Below, in pieces: positions 17,672-27,568 of a DNA stretch of 64,000 bases. The notes under the pieces were generated by a model. It saw only the letters and a program-made list of their open reading frames with translations. It was not told the DNA's origin and searched no databases. Source of the stretch: JBGANR01 sp044222225 (GTDB taxonomy: Bacteria > Actinomycetota > Actinomycetes > Mycobacteriales > Mycobacteriaceae). The translations under genes were made by a program, and so were the position numbers. The stretch is from the NCBI GenBank assembly GCA_044222225.1, contig JBGANR010000005.1, forward strand, positions 62,001 to 126,000. The letters are read 5' to 3'. Numbering within the stretch: the stretch's first letter is position 1; each line of letters opens with the position of its first letter.

Positions 17672-19243
17672 CTACTGCGGACGCCCCACCGTGTAGTCGG
17701 CGTCGTCGTTGATGATGGTGATCTTCACCTTCTTCTCCTGACCGTCGATCTTGACGGTGCAGTCGAAGGAGTTGCCCTCCGACACCTTCTTGCCCGACGG
17801 GCACGAGACGTCGGTCAGCTTCGACTTGTCGACGCCGAAGCTCTTGGTCAGGATGTCCTCGACGCCCTTCTGCGCCGCCCCGGCGTCGAGCACCGTCGAG
17901 CTCGGGCCGAAGAAGTACCAGCCTGCCGCCACGATCAGCGCCAGCAGAACACCGCCGGCGGCGACGAGCCCGATCAGCCGCCGGTTGCCTTTTTTGGCGG
18001 GCTTGACGGCGGTTCCGTCAGCGGCCGACACCCCGGAATCGACGCCGTACGGCTGCGGATTCTGCGGCGGTGCATACCTCTGATCCGACGGACCGGGCTT
18101 CTGCAGCGCGGCCCCGAGAACCGTGCCGGGCGCTGCCGACCCCGGCGGAACCTGACCGCCGGGACCGCCGGGGCCGCCGACGTCAGGCCGCCGGCCGTGC
18201 GCCGGATCGTCATGAGGCCGCGGGCCGCCTGCCGGTCCGTGTTGTTGTGGGCCGCCTGCCGGTCCGTGTTGCGGGCCACCCGCGGGGCCGCGCGGCGGAC
18301 CGCCCACCGGACCGTACGGCGGACGTCCCGGTCCCGGCCCTCCCGGTCCCTGCGGTCCACCCGGTCCCGACCTACCGGCGGGATACGGCGGATTTCCCGG
18401 TCCCTGCGGTGGGCGGCCGGGTCCACTGGGCTGCGGCGGCCGACCGGCCGGAGCACCCGGACGGCCTACCGGCGGCGCCCACTGTCCCGGCGGCCTGCCA
18501 TCACCCGGCGACGGACGCCCGCCGGGGCCGGGCGGCGAAGCGGGCGGTCGCGCCGTACCGAGGTGATGTGTCGCGTCCGGTGACGGCGGCGCCCCCGGCG
18601 CCGGCCGCTGCGCAGGTCCGCGCGGCGGTTCCGGCTGCCGGACGTCGGGTCGCGGCGGGGGCATCGGCGCCCGTGCGCCTTCGGGGCCGCGCTGCATGTC
18701 CGGACGATGCATGTCCGGCCGCGGCACCTCACGGGGCGGAACATCCCGGGGCGGCACGTCCGGACGCGGCACATCACGACGCGGTGCATCCGGGCCGCGC
18801 TGCGGCACACCGGCCCGCGGACCGTCCGGACGCGGCACCGGCCGATCATCCGGACGCGGCGGCACACCGGCCCGTGGGGCCTCCGGACGCGGCACCGGCC
18901 GATCGCTCCGCGGCAGCTCTCCGACGCGTCGTTCGTCGGGCCGCCGTTCCGGCTCCGGTCCACGAACGGGCTCCCGCCGCACTTCCGGCTCACGAGCAGG
19001 CTCCCGCCGCACCTCGGGCTCTCGCACCGCATCAGCCGGCCGCCGCTCCGCCGGAGGTTCGGCCCTCGGACCGTCCGCGCCCCGCGCCGCCGCGTCGAGG
19101 CCGGGCTTGAACTCCCGCGTCGGACCCGGCCGGCTGTAGTCCGACTGCGGCTGCACGGGCGGCCGCGGCGTCGTCGGCCGAGCGGAAGGCGACGACTGCT
19201 CGGCGTCACCGTCCGGCTGGCTCGGGCCGTTCGAATCGCTCAT
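17672..19243 (-). CDS. Proline-rich membrane protein with C-terminal DUF4333 domain
   Basis: About 523 residues. A long Pro/Arg/Gly-rich, low-complexity N-terminus (about 1-410) contains repeated units such as RAGVP, DRPVPRP and HGPAGGPQ. A single membrane helix follows (RLIGLVAAGGVLLALIVAAGWYF, near residue 420-445), then a secreted C-terminal domain with two cysteines (DVSCPSGKKVSEGNSFDCTV) typical of DUF4333. Topology is probably cytoplasmic N-terminus and periplasmic C-terminus. The ATG at 19243 is chosen because GAGGAGAACG precedes it; an ATG 30 nt upstream lacks a site. It corresponds in place to Rv2091c. Function is unknown. The intrinsically disordered tail may bind other proteins. 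Confidence 0.8.
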   Translation of the reverse strand: MSDSNGPSQPDGDAEQSSPSARPTTPRPPVQPQSDYSRPGPTREFKPGLDAAARGADGPRAEPPAERRPADAVREPEVRREPAREPEVRREPVRGPEPERRPDERRVGELPRSDRPVPRPEAPRAGVPPRPDDRPVPRPDGPRAGVPQRGPDAPRRDVPRPDVPPRDVPPREVPRPDMHRPDMQRGPEGARAPMPPPRPDVRQPEPPRGPAQRPAPGAPPSPDATHHLGTARPPASPPGPGGRPSPGDGRPPGQWAPPVGRPGAPAGRPPQPSGPGRPPQGPGNPPYPAGRSGPGGPQGPGGPGPGRPPYGPVGGPPRGPAGGPQHGPAGGPQQHGPAGGPRPHDDPAHGRRPDVGGPGGPGGQVPPGSAAPGTVLGAALQKPGPSDQRYAPPQNPQPYGVDSGVSAADGTAVKPAKKGNRRLIGLVAAGGVLLALIVAAGWYFFGPSSTVLDAGAAQKGVEDILTKSFGVDKSKLTDVSCPSGKKVSEGNSFDCTVKIDGQEKKVKITIINDDADYTVGRPQ

Positions 19244-19429
19244 CGTTCTCCTCGTCGGATCGCGGTCGGACACGCACGCGCGACGGCTCGCCTCAGCGGC
19301 CGCGGACGGCGTTCTGTCTTATGCCAGCAAAGATAGTCTTAAACACCCCTCGACGGCGTCGACGGCGCGCGGATCGCTGAAAGCGAACAAGGAACACCCG
19401 CGGCCGTCCTGAAAGCTCTCAGAACCGGA

Positions 19430-22108
19430 CTACAGCGAATCCGCGACGACCACGCCCCGGTGGACGGCCCGCGCCGCCGACCGGGCCGTCGCCGCGATCG
19501 GCAGTCCCTGCGCCGCGGCGACGCCGCGGATCTGCTCGAGCAGATCGACGACCATGCGCGCCGACCGGACGAAATCGCCCGGCGGCAATCCCGTGCCGGA
19601 CGCCCCCGCGGCCGACAACGCCGTGGCGAGCGGACGCCCGTCGGCCCACGAACCGACGGCCGAGACGAAGCCGGGGTCGAGATCGCGCGTCGTCGGCAGC
19701 CGATGCTTGCGTTCGACGGTCGTCACCACCCGCCACACCGCCTCCGTCGCCCGCAGTGCATCCCGGACGTCGCGCCGGCCGGTCACGAGATCGACGTCGA
19801 CGACACCGTCGCCTCGCGACGAATACACGAGCGCCGAGACGACGGCGGCCAGCTCGGACGGGGCCAACCCGTCCCAGATCCCGGCGCGCAACGCTTCGCA
19901 GACGACAAGATCCGCCTCGCTGTAGATGCGGCGCAGCATCCGCCCCGCGTCCGTCAGCTCGACCGACGAGCGGCCCCCGTCCAGGTAGCCGAGTTCGATG
20001 AGGACGCCGAGCACTCGCTCAAACGTTCGCACCAGCGAGCCGGTCGCCCCCGCGATCGACGACTCCGCCGTCGCCGCCTCCCGGCGCAGCCGCCCGACCC
20101 GCTCCGCGGCCCGCATCAGGTCATGCTCGTCACGCAACGCGTGCACCGGATGCCCGCGCAGCTCGCGGCGCAGTGCGGCGAGCCGCTTGTCGTCGGCGGC
20201 CTCCTTGCGACGCCGCTGCGGTCCGCGCGGCAACGTGACTCCCGACGCGCGCAGGGCCGACGCGAGGTCGCGCCGCCCGCGGCCGGTGCGGGTGTCGGCC
20301 TGCTTGGGCAGGCGCAGCCGCCCGAGCTGCCGCGGCGGATTGAGGAAGTCGCCGGCCCGCACCGGGCCCGCCCAGCCGTCCTCGCACAACACCCGCGGCT
20401 GCGGATCCGCATCGTTGCGGGACGGCTCGACGACGACCGCCAGTCCGCGATGGCGGCGTCCGTACAGCCCGATGATCGTGCCCCGCGACAACGCGGCGAG
20501 CACCGCGATCGTCTCCGCGACGGACGTTTCGCGCGCCGTGTGCTGCAGCTCCCGCTCGCGCGCCGCGATGTCCTGCCGCAGCCGGGAGTAGGCGTCGATG
20601 TCGTCGGCCTCGATCCCGGCCGCCTCCGCGGCGCGCTCCAACTCTCCGGACGCCCGCCACAGCTGACGACGCGTCTCGTCGAGCCGGCGGGAGGCGCCGA
20701 CGACGGATCGATCGGTCTGGTACTGCGCGAACGACTGCTCCAGCAGCCGCGTCGAACCCTCCACGCCGAGCCTGTCGAGGAGATTCACAGCCATGTTGTA
20801 TTCCGGCGTGAACGAGCTGCGCAGCGCGAACGTCCGCGCGCCGGCCAGCCCGGCGACGCCACGAGCGGTGACGTCGGGCCCGTCGACGACGATCGCGTGT
20901 CCCTCGATGTCGATACCGCGCCGGCCGGCGCGCCCGGTGAGCTGGGTGTATTCGCCCGGCGTCAGCTCCACGTGCGCCTCGCCGTTGTATTTGACCAGCC
21001 GTTCCAGCACGACGCTGCGCGCCGGCATGTTGATGCCCAGCGCAAGCGTCTCCGTCGCGAACACCGCCTGCAGCATCCCGGTGGCGAAGAGCTCTTCGAC
21101 GGCGTGCCGGAACGCCGGCAGCAGTCCCGCGTGGTGCGCCGCGAAACCCCGTTGCAGACCCGTCAGCCAACGGTCGACGCCCAAGACGTCCCAGTCGCCG
21201 TCCGGCACGTCCCGCAGGTGACGCAACGCGACCGCGCGAATCTCCTTGGCGGCACCCGCCGGGGCGAGGTCGACCCCCGAGCGCACGCACTGGTCGAAGG
21301 CCCCGTCGCAACCGCCGCGGGAGAAGATGAACGAGATGGCGGGCAGCAGGCCGTCGCGGGCCAGACGCAACAGCAACTCGGGCCGGTTGACGCGCACCAC
21401 TCGGCCGCGGTCACGCAGAGTCCGCTGATTCGACGCGTGTTCGAGATCCGGATTGATCCGGCCGTCCGGCGCGTACAGATCGTAGATCCGGCTGCCCACG
21501 AGCATGTGCTGGGTCAACGGAACGGGTCGGTGCTCGTCGACGATCACCTCGGTGTCGCCGCGCACCTGCGTCATCCACGCGCCGAACTCCTCGGCGTTGC
21601 TCACCGTCGCCGAGAGGCTGACCACGCGCACGTCGGCGGACAGGTGCAGGATCACCTCCTCCCACACGGCGCCGCGGAAGCGGTCGGCGAGGAAGTGCAC
21701 CTCGTCCATGACGACGTGCGAGAGCCCGGCGAGCGCGGCGGAATCCGCGTAGATCATGTTCCGCAGCACCTCGGTCGTCATCACGACGATCGGCGCGGCG
21801 GGATTCACCGACGAGTCGCCCGTCAGCAGTCCGACGGCGTCGGCACCGTGTTCGGCGGCGAGATCGGCGTACTTCTGATTGCTCAGCGCCTTGATCGGCG
21901 TCGTGTAGAAGCATTTCGTGCCGCCGGCCAGCGCGAGCGCCGCGGCGAACTCGCCGACGACGGTCTTGCCCGCCCCGGTCGGCGCGCAGACGAGGACGCC
22001 CCGCCCCGCCTCGAGCGCGCGGCAGGCACGGAGCTGGAAGTCGTCGAAGGCATATGGGCGGCTCGCGGCGAACCGCGCGAGCGAGGGTCCGATAGCGGTG
22101 CTCGTCAT
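19430..22108 (-). CDS. helY: Ski2-like DEVH-box RNA helicase HelY
   Basis: An 892-residue superfamily 2 helicase related to Mtr4/Ski2. Walker A APTGAGKT is at residues 42-49, motif Ia TTPIKALSNQK follows, DEVH is at 135-138 and motif III SLSATVSNAEE. Domain 2 carries FATETLALGINMPARSVV and the arginine-finger motif QLTGRAGRRGID. The C-terminal part has the DSHCT-like region. It probably unwinds structured RNA. It lies 3 nt after tatC on the same strand, and the order helY-tatC-tatA-pafCBA is conserved in mycobacteria. Confidence 0.93.
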   Translation of the reverse strand: MTSTAIGPSLARFAASRPYAFDDFQLRACRALEAGRGVLVCAPTGAGKTVVGEFAAALALAGGTKCFYTTPIKALSNQKYADLAAEHGADAVGLLTGDSSVNPAAPIVVMTTEVLRNMIYADSAALAGLSHVVMDEVHFLADRFRGAVWEEVILHLSADVRVVSLSATVSNAEEFGAWMTQVRGDTEVIVDEHRPVPLTQHMLVGSRIYDLYAPDGRINPDLEHASNQRTLRDRGRVVRVNRPELLLRLARDGLLPAISFIFSRGGCDGAFDQCVRSGVDLAPAGAAKEIRAVALRHLRDVPDGDWDVLGVDRWLTGLQRGFAAHHAGLLPAFRHAVEELFATGMLQAVFATETLALGINMPARSVVLERLVKYNGEAHVELTPGEYTQLTGRAGRRGIDIEGHAIVVDGPDVTARGVAGLAGARTFALRSSFTPEYNMAVNLLDRLGVEGSTRLLEQSFAQYQTDRSVVGASRRLDETRRQLWRASGELERAAEAAGIEADDIDAYSRLRQDIAARERELQHTARETSVAETIAVLAALSRGTIIGLYGRRHRGLAVVVEPSRNDADPQPRVLCEDGWAGPVRAGDFLNPPRQLGRLRLPKQADTRTGRGRRDLASALRASGVTLPRGPQRRRKEAADDKRLAALRRELRGHPVHALRDEHDLMRAAERVGRLRREAATAESSIAGATGSLVRTFERVLGVLIELGYLDGGRSSVELTDAGRMLRRIYSEADLVVCEALRAGIWDGLAPSELAAVVSALVYSSRGDGVVDVDLVTGRRDVRDALRATEAVWRVVTTVERKHRLPTTRDLDPGFVSAVGSWADGRPLATALSAAGASGTGLPPGDFVRSARMVVDLLEQIRGVAAAQGLPIAATARSAARAVHRGVVVADSL

Positions 22109-22111
22109 CCC

Positions 22112-23095
22112 CTACAGGGTGTCATCGAAGCTCGTCCGCCGTGACGCGGGCCGCGCGGCCGGGGCGGGCCCGGACTGCGCCGGGGCGGCGGCACCCGCGG
22201 GCACGAGGTCGTCCAGCTGCGACGGCGCGCCGATCGGCGACGCCTCGTCGTCACCGACACCGCCGAACGCGGCGGCGGCCCGGCGCTTCTTGCGCCGGTC
22301 GGCGATGCGGGACACCTGGATCGCGACCTCGCACAGCACCGAGAGCGCGCCGGCCAGCGCCAGCATCGTCAACGGATCCTGCCCCGGCGAGGCGACGGCG
22401 GCGAAGACGAACATCGCGAAGATGAGCCCCCGGCGCCAGGTCTTGAGCCGGTCGTACGGCAGCACGCCGACGAGGCTGAGCGCCACGATGAGCAACGGGA
22501 TCTCGAAACTGACCCCGAAGACGACGATCAGGTTGACGATGAAGCTGAAGTACTGGTCACCGGCCAGCGCCGTCACCTGGACGTCGTTGCCGACGGTCAG
22601 CAGGAACGCGAACGCGTAGCTGGCGACGAGGTATGCCAGCACGGCACCCGAGATGAACAGCGCCGCCGCAGACGCCGCGAAGGACGCCCCATACCGCCGC
22701 TCGTGCCGGTGCAGGCCCGGCGTGATGAACGCCCACAGCTGCCAGAACCACACCGGACAGGCCAGGACGAAGCCCACGGTGAACGAGACCTTGAAACGCA
22801 GCATGAACTGGTCGAAGACGCCGGTCGCGAGCAGGCGGCATTCCCCCGTCGGACTGAACTCGGCCCGCGAGGACGCCGGCAGCGCGCAGTAGGGTCCGCG
22901 CAGCAACTCACCCAGCGACTCGATGCCGAGCATGCGATGGGCGTACCAGTAGAAGCCGAACGCCGACGTCACGGCGATCGCGGCCAGGGAGATGAGAATC
23001 CGGGTGCGCAGCTCACGCAGATGATCGACGAGGGACATCCGCCCCTCGGGGTTCACCTTGCGCTTGCGCCGCCGCGGATCGAACGGGATCCTCAC
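22112..23095 (-). CDS. tatC: Twin-arginine translocase subunit TatC
   Basis: TatC recognises twin-arginine signal peptides and forms the core of the Tat exporter in the cytoplasmic membrane. The 327-residue protein starts with a basic tail and the family motif MSLVDHLRELRTRI. It has about six membrane helices and the conserved FGVSFEIPLLIVALSLVG and ASPGQDPLTMLALA. A 65-residue disordered Ala/Pro-rich C-terminal extension follows the last helix. It lies 21 nt downstream of tatA. Confidence 0.95.
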   Translation of the reverse strand: MRIPFDPRRRKRKVNPEGRMSLVDHLRELRTRILISLAAIAVTSAFGFYWYAHRMLGIESLGELLRGPYCALPASSRAEFSPTGECRLLATGVFDQFMLRFKVSFTVGFVLACPVWFWQLWAFITPGLHRHERRYGASFAASAAALFISGAVLAYLVASYAFAFLLTVGNDVQVTALAGDQYFSFIVNLIVVFGVSFEIPLLIVALSLVGVLPYDRLKTWRRGLIFAMFVFAAVASPGQDPLTMLALAGALSVLCEVAIQVSRIADRRKKRRAAAAFGGVGDDEASPIGAPSQLDDLVPAGAAAPAQSGPAPAARPASRRTSFDDTL

Positions 23096-23116
23096 GAGCG
23101 TCGGACGGCGCCCCGC

Positions 23117-23383
23117 CTAGGCGGACTTGCGCTGGGTGTCGGGGTTCGGCGCGGGTGCCGGGGCCGTGCCGGGCTGTCCTGTGCCGAGCTGCGGCGGCAT
23201 CGCCGGGGACGCATCGCCGGGCTCGCCGTCGTCGCTCTTCATCTGCTTCATCTCGCTCTTGAAGATGCGCAGCGACTGGCCCAGACCGCGGGCCGCCGAC
23301 GGGAGCTTCTTCGAGCCGAACAGGATGATGCCGACGAGGACGACGATCAGAAGGAAGAGAGGGTGACTGAGAACGTTGGTCAT
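23117..23383 (-). CDS. tatA: Twin-arginine translocase subunit TatA
   Basis: An 88-residue protein with one N-terminal membrane helix (FLLIVVLVGIILFGSKKLP), the Phe-Gly hinge and the amphipathic helix SAARGLGQSLRIFKSEMK, followed by a disordered Pro-rich tail. It forms the protein-conducting assembly with TatC. An 88-bp gap separates it from pafC. Confidence 0.94.
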   Translation of the reverse strand: MTNVLSHPLFLLIVVLVGIILFGSKKLPSAARGLGQSLRIFKSEMKQMKSDDGEPGDASPAMPPQLGTGQPGTAPAPAPNPDTQRKSA

Positions 23384-23471
23384 GGCGTTTCGCTTCGACC
23401 CTTTCAGACGGTGACCGATCCAGGCTACCCCAGCGGTATGAACCGGCGCCGTCTCGATAACGGACGCCGGC

Positions 23472-24440
23472 TCAATACTGCGCCAACGCCGCCGCCGCGC
23501 GTTCGGCCACGCGGGATGCCAGCTCGGCGTCGCCGACGGGACGCACCCGCCCCCCGGCGCCGAGGACGAGCCGCGTCAGCCACTCCGTCGAACCGAAGAC
23601 GAGCCGCACCCGGATCGGGCCGCCGTCGATACCGGCGTCGACGATCTCCGCGTGCCGCAGGTCGTAGTCGAGCAGCCATTCGTACTCGCGGTCGACCTCG
23701 AGCTCGACGACCGGCCTGCCGTCCGGTCCCGTCTGCGCACCGAACAGCGCCGAGATCTCCGACTCCGCCTCGGCGAGCGCCTCCCGGGGTGGTGCCGACG
23801 GCTCGGCGAGCGCCTGCGCATCCTCGATCCGGTCGAAGCGGAACAGCCGTGTCCCCTCCGAGGCCCGGCACCAGGCGAGCAGATAGCCGGCCTCGTCGAA
23901 GACCCGCACGGCGACGGGGTCGACGACGCGTTCGCTGATCGCGTCCCGGGACGCCGAGTAATAGGTGAGCCGCAATGCCCGGCGGTCGCGGACGGCCCCC
24001 CGTACCGCGGCGATCGCGGGCCGCTCGGGACGTCGGTGGTCAGAGGCCGAGACGACCGGCGGCGCCCCGCCGATCGCGCCTTCCAGCTTGGCCACGACGC
24101 GCCGCGCCGCGTCCGCGTCGACGGTTCCCGGCAGCGCGATGAGCGATTGCAGCGCGATGAGCAGCGGCGCCGCCTCGGCGCGCGTCAGCCGCAGCGGCCG
24201 GTCGATGCCGGCGGTGAACCACACCGAGACGGTCTCGCCCTCGAAGTCGAGATCGATGAGATCGCCGCCGTAGCCGTTCGGCAGGCCGCACACCCAGAGC
24301 GCGTTGAGGTCGGCGACGAGTTGCCGGCGGGTGATGCCGAGATCGCGGGCCGCCTCCTCCTGGCTGATGCCGTTGCGGTGCAGGAAGTACGGCACCATCG
24401 CGAGCATCCGCGTCAACCGGTTCGCACTCGGACCCGTCAT
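23472..24440 (-). CDS. pafC: WYL-domain transcription regulator PafC
   Basis: A 322-residue regulator with an N-terminal winged-helix region (RLTRMLAMVPYFLHRNGISQ, then ITRRQLVADLNALWVCGLP), a WYL domain (LTYYSASRDAISERVVDPVAV, AGYLLAWCRA) and a WCX-like C-terminus. In mycobacteria the PafB-PafC pair activates the LexA/RecA-independent DNA-damage response and does not take part in pupylation despite its operon. The start overlaps the pafB stop by 4 nt, consistent with a heterodimer made in equal amounts. Confidence 0.92.
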   Translation of the reverse strand: MTGPSANRLTRMLAMVPYFLHRNGISQEEAARDLGITRRQLVADLNALWVCGLPNGYGGDLIDLDFEGETVSVWFTAGIDRPLRLTRAEAAPLLIALQSLIALPGTVDADAARRVVAKLEGAIGGAPPVVSASDHRRPERPAIAAVRGAVRDRRALRLTYYSASRDAISERVVDPVAVRVFDEAGYLLAWCRASEGTRLFRFDRIEDAQALAEPSAPPREALAEAESEISALFGAQTGPDGRPVVELEVDREYEWLLDYDLRHAEIVDAGIDGGPIRVRLVFGSTEWLTRLVLGAGGRVRPVGDAELASRVAERAAAALAQY

Positions 24441-25423
24441 GTCCCGCCCCCGCTACCGCCGGTCAGCCGGACCAGCTCACCGCGCACCCGATTGCGCAGA
24501 TCGGCCGGCGATGCGACGCGGGCGTCCGGACCGAGCGCGAGGATCTGCCGCACCAGCCAGTCCGACGACGCGCCCGGCAGTTCGACGACGTCGCCCGCCC
24601 GGCCGGCGACGTCCGCACGTGAGACGGGCGTCCCGCGCCGGCGCAGCCCCGATCCGGCGCCGTCGGCGATCCACACCCGGGCCGATCCGGCGAGCGGCTC
24701 GCGGGCGACGGTCACGCCGACGAGCTCACGCAGATCGACGCCGGCGGGCGGTTCGACGCTCCGCGGTCCGTGGAGGACGACCTCGCCGATGCGCGAGAGC
24801 CGGAACGTCCGAGTCTCGCCGCGGTCTCGATCGTGGCCGACGACGTACCAGCGCGCTCGCTGCGTGACGACGCCCCACGGCTCGAACGTCCGCGTGATCG
24901 GCACCGCGGCGCGCGACGAGCGATAGCTGAACGTGACGACCCGCTGTCGCTCGACGGCGTCGAGGAGCACCCCGACGGCGTCCTGCTGCCCGACCGCGGG
25001 CGGCGCGCCGACCCCCGCGGGATCGGCGGCCTCGACGTCCAGATCGACGCCCGCCGCCTTCAGCTTGAGCAACGCCGACGATGTCGACGCGCGCAGCCGC
25101 GGCGAATCCCACACCAGCGCCGCGAGTGCGATGGCCGCCGACTCCTCGGCGTCCAGCGCGATCTCCGGCAGCTCGTAGTCGCCGCGATCGATCCGGTAGC
25201 CCTCACCGCCGTAGAACGACGGCGCGGGCCCCGTCTTGATCGGGATGCCGAGGTCGCGCAGCTCGGCCTTGTCCCGCTCGAACATCCGCCCGAAGGCCTC
25301 GTCGCCGGCATCCTTGTCATAGCCGCCCACGGTCGCGCGGATCTGCTCCGCGGTGACGAACTCCCGCGCCGCCAGCAGGCAGATGACCAGGTTGACCAGA
25401 CGCTCGGTCTTCTTTGCGCTCAT
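24437..25423 (-). CDS. pafB: WYL-domain transcription regulator PafB
   Basis: A 328-residue partner of PafC. The N-terminus (KKTERLVNLVICLLAAREF) is a winged-helix segment. The WYL domain contains RVVTFSYRSSRAAVPITRTFEPWGVV and WYVVGHDRDRGETRTFRLSRI, shown here only in part. It acts with PafC on DNA-damage promoters. It lies 4 nt after pafA and overlaps pafC by 4 nt. Confidence 0.92.
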   Translation of the reverse strand: MSAKKTERLVNLVICLLAAREFVTAEQIRATVGGYDKDAGDEAFGRMFERDKAELRDLGIPIKTGPAPSFYGGEGYRIDRGDYELPEIALDAEESAAIALAALVWDSPRLRASTSSALLKLKAAGVDLDVEAADPAGVGAPPAVGQQDAVGVLLDAVERQRVVTFSYRSSRAAVPITRTFEPWGVVTQRARWYVVGHDRDRGETRTFRLSRIGEVVLHGPRSVEPPAGVDLRELVGVTVAREPLAGSARVWIADGAGSGLRRRGTPVSRADVAGRAGDVVELPGASSDWLVRQILALGPDARVASPADLRNRVRGELVRLTGGSGGGT

Positions 25424-25427
25424 CCGG

Positions 25428-26786
25428 TCACATCGCGGCGATGAGCCGTTCGACGCGCTCGTCGACGTTCCGGAACGGGTCCTTGCACAGCACCGTGCGC
25501 TGCGCCTGGTCGTTGAGCTTGAGGTGAACCCAGTCCACCGTGAAGTCGCGCCCCGCGGCCTGCGCGGCGGTGATGAACTCGCCGCGCAGCTTGGCCCGGG
25601 TGGTCTGCGGCGGCTTCGTGACGGCCTCGTCGATCGCGGCGTCGGTGGTGACGCGGGCGGCGAGCCCGCGGCGGGCGAGGACGTCGAAGACCCCCCGGCC
25701 GCGTCGGATGTCGTGGTACGCGAGATCGAGCTGGGCGATCTTGGGATCGCCGAGATCGAGACCGAGCCTGTCCTGATAGCGCCGGAACAGCTTGCGCTTG
25801 ATGATCCAGTCGACCTCGGTGTCGACGCCGCTGAAATCGCCGGTCTCGACCGCCCGCAGCACCCGGCCCCACAGGTCGACGACGCGCGTCAGGCTTTTGT
25901 CCGGCGTGCGATCACGCAGGTACTCGACGGCCCGCGCGTGATACTCGTGCTGGATGTCGAGCGCCGTCGCCTGCCTGCCGCCGGTGAGCTTGACGGGCCG
26001 TGTCCCGGTCGTGTCGTGACTGACCTCGCGGATCGCTCGGATCGGGTTGTCGAGCGCGAAATCGCGGAACGGCACGCCGGCCTCGATCATCTCCAGCACC
26101 AGCGCCGCCGAGCCGACCTTGAGCATCGTCGTCGTCTCCGACATGTTCGAGTCGCCGACGATGACGTGCAGTCGGCGGTACTTCTCGGCGTCGGCGTGCG
26201 GCTCGTCACGGGTGTTGATGATCGGGCGGCTGCGCGTCGTCGCCGAGGAGACGCCCTCCCAGATGTGCTCGGCTCGCTGGCTGAGGCAGAACGTCGCGGA
26301 CTTCGGCGTCTGCAGCACCTTGCCCGCGCCGCAGATCAGCTGGCGGGTGACGAGGAACGGCAGCAGGGCGTCCGAGATCCGCGAGAACTCCCCGACGCGC
26401 GCCACGAGGAAGTTCTCGTGACAGCCGTAGGAGTTGCCCGCCGAATCGGTGTTGTTCTTGAAGAGATAGATGTCGCCGCCGCTGCCCTCGTCGGCGAGCC
26501 GCTGCTCGGCGTCGAGCAGCAGTTCCTCGAGCACCCGCTCACCGGCGCGATCGTGCGTCACGAGCTGGACGAGATCGTCGCACTCGGCCGTCGCGTACTC
26601 CGGGTGCGAACCGACGTCGAGGTACAGCCGAGCGCCGTTGGTGAGGAAGACGTTCGACGACCGCCCCCACGACACCACACGGCGGAACAGATACCGCGCG
26701 ACCTCGTCCGGACTGAGCCGACGGTGCCCGTGGAAGGTGCACGTGACGCCGTACTCGGTCTCGATGCCCATGATCCGGCGTTCCAT
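25428..26786 (-). CDS. pafA: Pup-protein ligase PafA
   Basis: PafA attaches the C-terminal Glu of Pup to lysines of target proteins using ATP. The 452-residue protein is of family length. It starts ERRIMGIETEYGVT and carries the catalytic Asp in ARLYLDVGSHPEYAT, the nucleotide-site segments DIYLFKNNTDSAGNSYGCHE and NTRDEPHADAEKYRRLHVI, and the C-terminal DPFRNVDERVERLI. It follows prcA after 2 bp with GGGGAG as ribosome-binding site. In M. tuberculosis prcBA and pafA are separated by inserted genes; here they are contiguous. Confidence 0.96.
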   Translation of the reverse strand: MERRIMGIETEYGVTCTFHGHRRLSPDEVARYLFRRVVSWGRSSNVFLTNGARLYLDVGSHPEYATAECDDLVQLVTHDRAGERVLEELLLDAEQRLADEGSGGDIYLFKNNTDSAGNSYGCHENFLVARVGEFSRISDALLPFLVTRQLICGAGKVLQTPKSATFCLSQRAEHIWEGVSSATTRSRPIINTRDEPHADAEKYRRLHVIVGDSNMSETTTMLKVGSAALVLEMIEAGVPFRDFALDNPIRAIREVSHDTTGTRPVKLTGGRQATALDIQHEYHARAVEYLRDRTPDKSLTRVVDLWGRVLRAVETGDFSGVDTEVDWIIKRKLFRRYQDRLGLDLGDPKIAQLDLAYHDIRRGRGVFDVLARRGLAARVTTDAAIDEAVTKPPQTTRAKLRGEFITAAQAAGRDFTVDWVHLKLNDQAQRTVLCKDPFRNVDERVERLIAAM

Positions 26787-26788
26787 CG

Positions 26789-27568
26789 CTACTCCCCTGC
26801 GGTCTCGTCGGGTCGCCCGGCGCCGCCGGCACCCTCGCCGTCTGCCGCCGCGGCGGCGGACGGCAGCAGCGCCGCCAGATCGTCGCCGCGGATACGCCGG
26901 AACGCCCGGCGCGGGCGGGCGGCCTCGAGCACCGCCACCTCCAGATCTCGGACGCCCAGCGTGCGGGGGCCGGCATCGGCCGCCGCCCCCGGGCCCGGCG
27001 AGGCGCCGAGCGCACGGACGGCCACGCCGACCGCGGCGCCGAGCGCGGCCCCGCGGGTGTAGTTCTCGCGCATCGAGGCCGTGATCGCCTCCGTCGAGCC
27101 GCCCATGACGATGAACGTGTCCTCGTCGGCGATCGAACCGTCATAGGTGATCCGGTACAGCTGCTCGGCCCCCGGCGCGAACCCGACCTCCGCGACGGCC
27201 AGCTCGACCTCGACCGGCTTCGGACTCTCCGTGAAAGCCGCGCCGAGCGCCGTCGCATAGGACGTCGCGAGCGAACGTGCCCGGACGTCGGCGCGGTCGT
27301 AGCTGTAGCCCCGGAGGTCGGCGATCCGGATGCCCTGCCGGCGCAGGTTCTCGAACTCGTTGTACTTGCCGACGGCCGCGAAACCGATCCGGTCGTAGAT
27401 CTCCGACACCTTGTGCAGCGCGCGCGAGGTGTTCTCCGCGACGAACAGCACGCCGCCGGCGTACGTCAGGACGACGACGCTGCGGCCCCGGGCGATGCCC
27501 TTGCGCGCCAGCTCCGAGCGATCGCGCATGATCTGCTCGGCCGAAGCGTAGTACGGGAAGGTCATCAC
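26789..27568 (-). CDS. prcA: 20S proteasome alpha subunit PrcA
   Basis: A 259-residue non-catalytic ring subunit that gates the proteasome and docks Mpa. The N-terminal gate helix is FPYYASAEQIMRDRSELARK, and the core fold has VLTYAGGVLFVAENTSRALHK and GFAAVGKYNEFENLR. The C-terminus is a disordered Ala/Gly-rich tail. The start GTG ATG overlaps the prcB stop by 4 nt, so either of the two adjacent start codons (27568 or 27565) may be used. Confidence 0.95.
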   Translation of the reverse strand: MMTFPYYASAEQIMRDRSELARKGIARGRSVVVLTYAGGVLFVAENTSRALHKVSEIYDRIGFAAVGKYNEFENLRRQGIRIADLRGYSYDRADVRARSLATSYATALGAAFTESPKPVEVELAVAEVGFAPGAEQLYRITYDGSIADEDTFIVMGGSTEAITASMRENYTRGAALGAAVGVAVRALGASPGPGAAADAGPRTLGVRDLEVAVLEAARPRRAFRRIRGDDLAALLPSAAAAADGEGAGGAGRPDETAGE

